From positions 36,005 to 100,004 of the forward strand of contig JAZQBL010000037.1 of NCBI GenBank assembly GCA_045545665.1: DNA of 64,000 nucleotides. The letters are read 5' to 3'. Position 1 is the first letter of the stretch. Every line of letters begins with the position of its first letter. Both the position numbers and the translations under genes were made by a program. A model generated the notes under the pieces. That model was given only the letters and a program-made list of their open reading frames with translations, had not been told where the DNA came from and did not search any database. Positions 58,137-64,000 of this stretch are shown one piece after another. The DNA comes from RGIG7213 sp045545665 (lineage in GTDB: Bacteria; Bacillota; Clostridia; Oscillospirales; CAG-272).

Positions 58137-59534
58137 ATGGCTGAAAAGACAAAAGGACAGCTTCTTGCAGAAAAGCTGACGTATAAAAAGAAGACCGCAT
58201 ACGAGAAGTATCCCGAAGAAACGGATATAATAAACAGCTACTGCGAGGGATACAAGGATTATCTCAACAAGGGCAAAACGGCAAGGGAGGCATCCGATGA
58301 AGCCGTAAAACTTGCAAAAGAAAACGGATTTAAAGAATTCAACTTCGGCGACAGCATATCAAAGGGTGACAAATTCTACTACGTAAACAGAGAAAGAAGC
58401 GTATTTTTGTTCGTTATCGGCTCTGAAGATATCGAAAACGGTATACGCATATGTGCATCGCACATTGACTCTCCCGCAATAGACCTGCGTGCCGTTCCCC
58501 TTTACGAAGACGGCGGTATGGCATTTTTCAGAACGCACTACTACGGCGGTATAAAAAAATATCAGTGGGTCGCAATTCCCCTGTCGCTTCACGGAATAGT
58601 TACCAAAAAAGACGGTGAAAAGGTAGTCGTAACAGTCGGTGAAGATATAAACGATCCCGTATTTTATATCAACGACATCCTTCCCCATCTCGGAAAAGAA
58701 CAGTACGCAAAAACACTTTCCGAGGGTATAAGCGGCGAAATGCTCAATATACTTATCGGTTCAACGCCTTACGATGACGATGCGGTAAGCGAAAAAATAA
58801 AGCTTAACGTATTGTCCATTCTTTACGAAAAGTACGGCATAACGGAGGAAGACTTCCTCTCGGCAGAGCTTCAGATAGTTCCCGAATACAAAGCGCGTGA
58901 CGTCGGCTTTGACAGAAGCCTTATCGCCGCATACGGACACGACGACAGAGTGTGTGCTTACCCTTCCCTTACGGCTATGTTCGCACTTGAAAAACCCGAA
59001 CACACGATCATGGCAGTTCTCGCCGACAAAGAGGAAACAGGCTCAAACGGCTCAACAGGTATGAAAAGCGCAATACTTGACGATATTATAACGGATATAT
59101 GCGTAACGCTCGGCAAGAACGAACGCCGCGTACGTGCAAATTCAATGTGTCTTTCCGCTGACGTTAACGCCGCATACGATCCCAATTTTGCAAGCGCATT
59201 TGAGAAGAACAACTCCGCCGTTATCGGCTGCGGTATCGGCATAAGCAAATATACGGGCGCAAGAGGAAAGTCCGACACTAACGATGCAACGGGCGAATAC
59301 ACGGCAAAAATAGCACAGATATTCGACAGCGCAAACGTCGTATGGCAGACGGCAGAGCTCGGCAAGGTCGATTTCGGCGGCGGCGGTACGGTCGCAAAAT
59401 ATATAGCCGAAAGAAATATCGACACAATAGACGTAGGCGTTCCCGTTATATCAATGCACGCACCGTACGAGGTCGTTTCAAAAGCAGACGTCTACAATAT
59501 GCACAAAGCAACAAAAGCATTTTTTGAAAAATAA
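58137..59534 (+). CDS. apeB: M18-family aminopeptidase
   Basis: Cytoplasmic two-metal exopeptidase of 465 residues, active on N-terminal acidic or other residues. Metal and catalytic residues: HIDSPAIDLRAVP, GHDDRVCAYPSL, DKEETGSNGSTG (two Glu), CLSADVNAAY and SMHAPYEVV. Full length for M18. GGAGG lies eight bases upstream; the ATG directly follows the slt stop. Last gene of the operon before a strong terminator. Confidence 0.95.
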   Translation: MAEKTKGQLLAEKLTYKKKTAYEKYPEETDIINSYCEGYKDYLNKGKTAREASDEAVKLAKENGFKEFNFGDSISKGDKFYYVNRERSVFLFVIGSEDIENGIRICASHIDSPAIDLRAVPLYEDGGMAFFRTHYYGGIKKYQWVAIPLSLHGIVTKKDGEKVVVTVGEDINDPVFYINDILPHLGKEQYAKTLSEGISGEMLNILIGSTPYDDDAVSEKIKLNVLSILYEKYGITEEDFLSAELQIVPEYKARDVGFDRSLIAAYGHDDRVCAYPSLTAMFALEKPEHTIMAVLADKEETGSNGSTGMKSAILDDIITDICVTLGKNERRVRANSMCLSADVNAAYDPNFASAFEKNNSAVIGCGIGISKYTGARGKSDTNDATGEYTAKIAQIFDSANVVWQTAELGKVDFGGGGTVAKYIAERNIDTIDVGVPVISMHAPYEVVSKADVYNMHKATKAFFEK

Positions 59535-59568
59535 AATTGACGTTCTCGTTTCAACGATTGAACTGATA

Positions 59569-59599
59569 AAAAAATCGGTGGGATCTTCCACCGATTTTT
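59569..59599. terminator. Bidirectional terminator
   Basis: AAAAATCGGTGG and CCACCGATTTTT pair around GATCTT between convergent genes. Confidence 0.9.
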
Positions 59600-59603
59600 C
59601 GTT

Positions 59604-60896
59604 TTAAGCATTTAAAGATCTGCGTTTACCGAGCGTTATGCCGAGTCCTGCTGCTGACACAAGCAAGCATACGGTAATAACAGCTGCATCATCGCCCGTT
59701 TCGGGATTATCGGCGTTTTCAGCCCAAACGATTCCCAAAAAACATTCAGCTCCCTCACCGCCGCAGATGCGCCAACCGTTTTCCGTATTTTCAAATTCCA
59801 CCTCAAAATTCATTGTCTTCACATTTTCCCCGACAATATCCGCAAATTTAAAAAGGACTGTATTTTTTGTTTCCGCTTTCACAGATTCTTCAACCGTTTT
59901 TCCATTAAGAGAGGGATAATCCGGCGCAACGGCATAAACAACCGGGTCAGGTGTGTATACCTCACCGTCAAGTTCTATAAGTGCGCCTCTTAATTCCAGA
60001 TTTTTCTCAACGTATTCGTCGGTCAAAAACTTTTTCAAATGATCGTACCAGAAGGACGGTTTACCGTACTCTCCGTCAAGCTTATAAAAACTTAAGTCTT
60101 CATCATATTTGCCGACACTCATTTCACAAAGCTGCTTTTGGAGTGTTTCATCCCTTACAGGTGTTTTCGGAAGTCCAAAAATCGACACGTCATTGATGAT
60201 GGCACCGCCATTCATACCCTCTTTAAAGCAGACCATCTGTTTTATCAGATCAACCGCTCCCCCTTTGGTGATCGCCGTATCGGGATCAGGCAGATCCAGA
60301 TATGCGCTTGTGGCAGAACCGCCGGACACGCGCCAGATGCCATCCGCGCACTTGAATTCAACAGATCTCATTTTTTCATTTTCAGAACGCAAAAACGTAT
60401 ATACTGCTTCATTTCCGTTTACGGTGAGTTTTTTGTTCTTAAAATCCTTGATCTTCACGTCACAAAAGTATGTTTGTCTTACGACGCCTGTTCTTACGTA
60501 TATTCCACCGTCATAAAGCGTTATGCCGCCTTTAAGTATTTCTTCGAAATTTTCTTCAACATATTCGGGGGCGAGAAATTTTTGGAGGCGTTCTTTCCAA
60601 TATTCGGGCGTTTTATATTCGCCAAAAGAATAATAAAGGTGATCTGAGGGATAATTTTCTTTGGAATAATGTCCGGGTGATATATAATTCATAACCTTCA
60701 GCCCCTCATCGACAGGCACTTCATCCGCCAAAAACTCATCCACGGCTCCGCAATAAAATATTCTTTCGTGCTCCTCCAGCATAAATATAAGGGCTTCTGC
60801 ATCATTCATTGTAAATTCGGCAGCAGCCGAAGGAAAGAGTGAAAGTACAGACGTAAGCACAGTTACACAAATAATGATCGACAGTAATTTTTTCAT
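59604..60896 (-). CDS. Cell-wall-anchored surface protein with NPETG sorting signal
   Basis: Surface protein of 430 residues. Signal peptide MKKLLSIIICVTVLTSVLSL; C-terminal NPETGD, a hydrophobic stretch AVITVCLLVSAAGLGITL and a basic tail GKRRSLNA form a sortase signal of the NPxTG kind used in Clostridia. The middle is an internal duplication: YWKERLQKFLAPEYVEENFE with YDGGIYVRTG and GIWRVSGGSATSAYLDL, then FWYDHLKKFLTDEYVEKNLE with LDGEVYTPDP and GWRICGGEGAECFLGI. I recognise no named domain. The chosen ATG fits a GGAAG site about 10 bases upstream. No sortase gene is in the window. Confidence 0.7.
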   Translation of the reverse strand: MKKLLSIIICVTVLTSVLSLFPSAAAEFTMNDAEALIFMLEEHERIFYCGAVDEFLADEVPVDEGLKVMNYISPGHYSKENYPSDHLYYSFGEYKTPEYWKERLQKFLAPEYVEENFEEILKGGITLYDGGIYVRTGVVRQTYFCDVKIKDFKNKKLTVNGNEAVYTFLRSENEKMRSVEFKCADGIWRVSGGSATSAYLDLPDPDTAITKGGAVDLIKQMVCFKEGMNGGAIINDVSIFGLPKTPVRDETLQKQLCEMSVGKYDEDLSFYKLDGEYGKPSFWYDHLKKFLTDEYVEKNLELRGALIELDGEVYTPDPVVYAVAPDYPSLNGKTVEESVKAETKNTVLFKFADIVGENVKTMNFEVEFENTENGWRICGGEGAECFLGIVWAENADNPETGDDAAVITVCLLVSAAGLGITLGKRRSLNA

Positions 60897-61012
60897 ATTT
60901 TCAGCTTCCCTTCTTAAATAAAATTCAAAAGTGTCTCGGAATGTGTACATCGGTTACACCTCTTTCGCATACAGATGCTTTTGATCTTGACAAAAGTATC
61001 CTTTGTAATTTA

Positions 61013-61041
61013 ATTATGTCACAAAAGTATTCATTTGTCAA
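61013..61041 (-). promoter_or_regulatory. Promoter of the NPETG protein gene
   Basis: Minus strand TTGACA, 17 bases, CATAAT. The decamer ACAAAAGTAT (plus strand) occurs at 60990 and 61021, 31 bases apart, flanking the -10. The 387-base gap otherwise holds only this and the pduL promoter. Confidence 0.65.
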
Positions 61042-61220
61042 CTCTTTTTTGGCTGTGTTTTTCACAAAATTTACTGTTAATTTTTGTATAAATTGACATA
61101 TCTTTTTTATCTCATCGTTTTTACTCAACGTGCAAAAGATAAACGGCATATGATTTTTTACTCTCTTTGATATCTTTTGAAAACAATTTTAAAAGTACAA
61201 GAAAATTTTGCATTTTTATA

Positions 61221-61249
61221 TTTACATTTTGAATAATTTGTTGTATAAT
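61221..61249 (+). promoter_or_regulatory. Promoter of the pduL operon
   Basis: TTTACA, 17 bases, TATAAT; leader of about 28 bases. Confidence 0.75.
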
Positions 61250-61283
61250 ACACAAAGTGAATAAAATTAAAGGAGATAGATAA

Positions 61284-61856
61284 ATGGCAAACAAGATTTT
61301 GGTTGAAACATCTGCGCGCCACGTTCACCTTACAAGAGAACACGTCGAAATACTTTTCGGCAAAGGCGCAACACTTACACACAAGAAGGACTTGAGCCAG
61401 CCCGGTCAGTTCGCTTGCGAAGAAAGAGTAACAGTATCAGGCCCCAAGAAGGATATTCCCAACGTAATAATCCTCGGTCCTGAAAGACCTGCATCCCAGG
61501 TTGAAATTTCCTTCACGGATGCACGTACACTCGGCGTTACAGCTCCCGTTAAGGAAAGCGGCGACGTTGCAGGCACACCCGGCGTTAAGCTTGTAGGTCC
61601 TTGCGGCGAGGTTATGCTCGACGAAGGCGTTATCATTGCAAAGCGTCACATCCATATGACACCCGAAGATGCAGCTGCTCTCGGTGTTGAGGACAAGCAG
61701 ATCGTAAGCGTTAAGGTTGATTCCGAACGTACAACGATATTCGGCGACACAGTTGTTCGTGTAAGCCCCAAGTTCTCTCTTGCAATGCACATCGACACAG
61801 ATGAATCAAACGCTGCATGCGCTTTCGGCACGTGCTATGGTGAAATCGTAAAATAA
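61284..61856 (+). CDS. pduL: PduL-type phosphate acyltransferase (phosphotransacetylase)
   Basis: Zinc enzyme of 190 residues that exchanges CoA and phosphate on acetyl or propionyl groups. SARHVHLTREHVEILFG and AKRHIHMTPEDAAALG are the two His-rich motifs of the duplicated PduL barrel. There is no N-terminal encapsulation peptide and no microcompartment genes nearby, so it should act freely in the cytoplasm as the acetate-forming Pta; an acetate kinase gene is not in the window. GGAG stands eight bases before the ATG. Two Fe-S-related genes follow in the same direction. Confidence 0.92.
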   Translation: MANKILVETSARHVHLTREHVEILFGKGATLTHKKDLSQPGQFACEERVTVSGPKKDIPNVIILGPERPASQVEISFTDARTLGVTAPVKESGDVAGTPGVKLVGPCGEVMLDEGVIIAKRHIHMTPEDAAALGVEDKQIVSVKVDSERTTIFGDTVVRVSPKFSLAMHIDTDESNAACAFGTCYGEIVK

Positions 61857-61880
61857 TTACCTTATAAAGGAGATATAAAA

Positions 61881-62582
61881 ATGGCTGAATTACAGTATTC
61901 AAATGAAGTACAGCATATGTGTAAAGTGGCTAAAGGCCCTCATCACGGTCCTGCTCCCATTCCCGAAGAAGGCAAATGGGTAAAGGTTTATGAAATAAAG
62001 GATATTTCCGGTCTTTCCCACGGTATCGGCTGGTGTGCTCCCCAGCAGGGTACATGTAAGCTTACGCTTAACGTAAAAGAAGGTATCATTCAAGAAGCTC
62101 TCGTTGAAACACTCGGATGCTCCGGTATGACTCACTCTGCTGCTATGGCGGCTGAAATTCTCCAGGGCAAGACACTTCTCGAAGCTCTTAACACAGACCT
62201 CGTTTGTGACGCTATAAACGTAGCTATGCGTGAAATATTCAAGCAGCTCGTTTACGGTAGATCACAGACAGCTTTCTCTGAAAACGGTCTTCCCGTAGGT
62301 GCTTCCCTTGAAGACCTCGGTAAGGGTCTCCGTTCACAGGTTGGTACGATCTTTGCTACAAAGGAAAAGGGCGTACGTTACCTCGAAATGGCAGAAGGTT
62401 ATATACTTTCCCTCGCACTTGACGCAAATGATGAAGTTTGCGGATACAAGTTCGTTCACCTCGGTAAGATGATGGAAGCCATCTCCAACGGTACAGATGC
62501 CGCAGAAGCTTACGAAAAGAACGTTAAGACTTACGGCAGATACGACGGTGCGGCTAAATACATCAACCCCAGAAAGCAGTAA
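61881..62582 (+). CDS. NifU-like iron-sulfur scaffold protein, GGGtGRT-associated
   Basis: Protein of 233 residues with a NifU_N/IscU-like core. Cys residues in GIGWCAPQQGTCKLTLNV and VETLGCSGMTHSAAMAAEIL fit a cluster-assembly site, and LNTDLVCDAINVAMREIF offers a third. It is larger than IscU (about 130 residues), with an extra C-terminal half. Genes of this type are regularly followed by a GGGtGRT gene, as here, 14 bases on. A role in Fe-S cluster assembly or delivery is inferred. AAAGGAG precedes the ATG. Confidence 0.82.
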   Translation: MAELQYSNEVQHMCKVAKGPHHGPAPIPEEGKWVKVYEIKDISGLSHGIGWCAPQQGTCKLTLNVKEGIIQEALVETLGCSGMTHSAAMAAEILQGKTLLEALNTDLVCDAINVAMREIFKQLVYGRSQTAFSENGLPVGASLEDLGKGLRSQVGTIFATKEKGVRYLEMAEGYILSLALDANDEVCGYKFVHLGKMMEAISNGTDAAEAYEKNVKTYGRYDGAAKYINPRKQ

Positions 62583-62596
62583 TGGAGGGCAGACAA

Positions 62597-63595
62597 ATGA
62601 TAAGATTTGAAGGATATGAAAGAAGAATTGCCGGAATCGAAGCTTGCATGGCTGAATACGGCATTAAGGATCTCGAAGATGCAAGAGATATCTGCCTTGC
62701 TAAGGGTATCAACGTTGAAGATATCGTAAAAGGCGTACAGCCCATCGCTTTTGAAAACGCTGTTTGGGCATATACACTCGGTTGCGCTATCGCAATCAAA
62801 AAGGGAGTAAAGTCTGCTGCTGACGCTGCTGAAGCTATCGGTATCGGTCTTCAGGCTTTCTGTATCCCCGGCTCCGTTGCAGCTAACCGTAAGGTTGGTC
62901 TCGGTCACGGTAACCTCGGCGCAATGCTTCTGCGCGAGGAAACAAAGTGCTTCTGCTTCTTGGCAGGTCACGAATCCTTTGCAGCTGCTGAAGGTGCTAT
63001 CGGTATTGCAAGAAGTGCAAACAAAGTAAGAAAAGAACCCCTCCAGGTTATTCTTAACGGTCTCGGCAAGGATGCTGCATATATCATCTCCAGAATCAAC
63101 GGCTTTACGTACGTTGAAACAGATTACGACTTCTACTCCGACGAGCTTACGGTTAAGCGCACTATCGCTTACTCCGACGGTGAACGCTCCAAGGTAAGAT
63201 GCTACGGTGCTAACGACGTTCTCGAAGGCGTTGCTATCATGAAGAAGGAAGCTGTTGACGTTTCCATCACAGGTAACTCAACGAACCCCACAAGATTCCA
63301 GCACCTCGTTGCAGGTACGTACAAGAAGTGGGCTATCGAAAACGGTAAGAAGTACTTCTCCGTTGCATCCGGCGGCGGCACGGGCAGAACGCTCCACCCC
63401 GATAACATGGCTGCAGGTCCTGCTTCCTACGGTCTTACAGACTCTATGGGACGTATGCACGGCGATGCGCAGTTCGCAGGTTCTTCCTCCGTTCCCGCAC
63501 ACGTTGAAATGATGGGTCTCATCGGCGCAGGTAACAACCCCATGGTAGGAATGACCGTAGCTGTAGCAGTTGCTATTGAGGAAGCAATGAAATAA
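62597..63595 (+). CDS. GGGtGRT protein
   Basis: Conserved protein of 332 residues named after its motif, visible here as SVASGGGTGRTLHPDNM near residue 258. Other landmarks are GLGHGNLGAMLLREETKCFCF and VPAHVEMMGLIGAGNNPMVG. The family's biochemical function is not established; the constant pairing with the NifU-like scaffold suggests Fe-S cluster work. GGAGG lies eight bases before MIRFEGYERR; a start five codons upstream is weaker. The codons TAA end it, and a partial echo of its last 12 codons lies 53 bases downstream. Confidence 0.9.
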   Translation: MIRFEGYERRIAGIEACMAEYGIKDLEDARDICLAKGINVEDIVKGVQPIAFENAVWAYTLGCAIAIKKGVKSAADAAEAIGIGLQAFCIPGSVAANRKVGLGHGNLGAMLLREETKCFCFLAGHESFAAAEGAIGIARSANKVRKEPLQVILNGLGKDAAYIISRINGFTYVETDYDFYSDELTVKRTIAYSDGERSKVRCYGANDVLEGVAIMKKEAVDVSITGNSTNPTRFQHLVAGTYKKWAIENGKKYFSVASGGGTGRTLHPDNMAAGPASYGLTDSMGRMHGDAQFAGSSSVPAHVEMMGLIGAGNNPMVGMTVAVAVAIEEAMK

Positions 63596-63648
63596 AATTT
63601 ATAGCAAATTCTATTGCAACGCACAAACAGGTCATTCCATTATGACAT

Positions 63649-63687
63649 GTAGCCGTTGCAGTTGCTATCGAAGAGGCTATGAAGTAA
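63649..63687 (+). pseudogene. 13-codon echo of the GGGtGRT C-terminus
   Basis: Reads V-A-V-A-V-A-I-E-E-A-M-K-stop, identical in protein to the end of the upstream gene. The DNA differs at eight third positions (for example GCC for GCT, ATC for ATT, AAG for AAA) and at no first or second position. It has no start codon. It looks like the tail of a second, silently diverged copy. Confidence 0.8.
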
Positions 63688-63707
63688 GATAATATTTTCA
63701 AAATATT

Positions 63708-63752
63708 AAACGCACCCGCAAGGTTCGAAATGGATCTTGCAGGTGCGTTTTT
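63708..63752 (+). terminator. Terminator of the pduL operon
   Basis: AAACGCACC and GCAAG on the left pair with CTTGC and GGTGCGTTT on the right, then T residues. Confidence 0.8.
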
Positions 63753-63755
63753 CTA

Positions 63756-63790
63756 AAAATCCCCCTTGAAATTCATATCTTTCAAGGGGG
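63756..63790 (-). terminator. Minus-strand terminator
   Basis: CCCCCTTGAAA and TTTCAAGGGGG are an 11-base perfect stem with an eight-base loop. The T-run lies on the minus-strand side (ATTTTT), so it ends a transcript coming from the right. Confidence 0.75.
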
Positions 63791-63815
63791 GCGGCTCAAA
63801 GGAGTACGTCAGATC

Positions 63816-63904
63816 TTTAAGCCTATTATAGAGGATAAATGGCGTAGCAGACCATTTATACAGCGGAAACCGTCATAACCGATGTATATAATCCTCTGCT
63901 TAAA
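63816..63904 (-). ncRNA. Candidate structured RNA (three-way junction), unknown class
   Basis: Closing stem TTTAAGC/GCTTAAA, a seven-base bulge, stem AGAGGAT/ATCCTCT, then two arms directly adjoining: AAATGG/CCATTT with a nine-base loop and ATACA/TGTAT with an inner CGG/CCG. Every arm is perfectly paired and the junction has only three unpaired bases. The minus-strand terminator just downstream suggests that strand is transcribed, giving about 150 nt. It fits no riboswitch or 6S consensus that I know. The rest of 63596-64000 shows no gene. Confidence 0.4.
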
Positions 63905-64000
63905 AAGAAGTCTCATTCTTTATAAGTCATTTTGTTACCAAAATATTAGTTTAATCAATATAACTAATAATCATGTTCTATTTTGTATTATTGCTTATGA

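Noticed and set aside
63816..63904. Purine riboswitch, TPP riboswitch or 6S RNA
   Set aside because: A GGTTTC...TATAAAT...CTACG resemblance to purine aptamers is in the wrong positions relative to the stems; TPP and 6S conserved parts are absent.

Overview
The window looks like a chromosomal segment of an anaerobic member of the Bacillota, class Clostridia, probably an uncultured gut or rumen fermenter. The reasons are strong AGGAGG-type ribosome binding sites, near-consensus sigma-A promoters, low-to-middling GC by eye, PadR and VanS/OmpR-type regulators, dockerin proteins, an NPxTG wall-sorting signal, PduL with a GGGtGRT protein, and a soluble Hdr-type redox complex. Nothing identifies the species.

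Layout. 1-8.3 kb is mostly minus strand: a cation efflux protein cut by the left edge, a metallophosphoesterase, tRNA-Leu(GAG), a glycosidase-like lipoprotein, an MsmX-type ABC ATPase, Tex, RsuA and a 32-residue membrane peptide. 8.5-15.2 kb is plus strand: a two-component system, two tandem NlpC/P60-like lipoproteins and an EF-G-like GTPase. 15.3-19.5 kb is minus strand: nitroreductase, a PadR/DUF1700/DUF4097 operon, a glycosyltransferase and a PIG-L deacetylase broken by one in-frame stop.

19.6-32.2 kb is the centrepiece, a 12-gene minus-strand operon behind one good promoter. In transcription order it encodes malate dehydrogenase, fumarase, HdrB, HdrC, HdrA, an MvhD/FlxD-like protein, two AsrA/FrhB-like Fe-S proteins, an FAD/NAD-binding FlxA-like protein, fumarate reductase FrdB and FrdA, and an AAE-family exporter. 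Read together this is the reductive route oxaloacetate-malate-fumarate-succinate. The fumarate reductase has no membrane anchor gene here and sits in one transcript with a complete NADH-type, Hdr-like flavin-based bifurcation complex. I infer an NADH-dependent bifurcating fumarate reductase that makes reduced ferredoxin, followed by succinate export.

32.3-39.7 kb holds a DUF11 protein, an ABC-F protein, an ABC exporter, a DUF2156 protein, deoC-rbsK and tRNA-Gln(CTG). 39.7-42.8 kb looks inserted: a cluster of mini-hairpins, a frameshifted four-helix-bundle (23S-IVP-like) gene, a small membrane protein and an ECF sigma factor with a very long C-terminal extension. 42.8-49.8 kb encodes large surface or secreted proteins: LRR-dockerin, beta-helix lipoprotein, and a 1209-residue ricin/dockerin/metallo-beta-lactamase mosaic. 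49.8-59.5 kb is mainly housekeeping (metF, alr, lplA, M50 protease, DUF951, prfA, sua5, coaE, slt, apeB). 59.6-64 kb has an NPETG-anchored protein, then pduL, a NifU-like scaffold and GGGtGRT, followed by a 13-codon echo of the GGGtGRT C-terminus and a possible structured RNA at the right edge.

All calls rest on reading the sequence and family knowledge; no searches were run.
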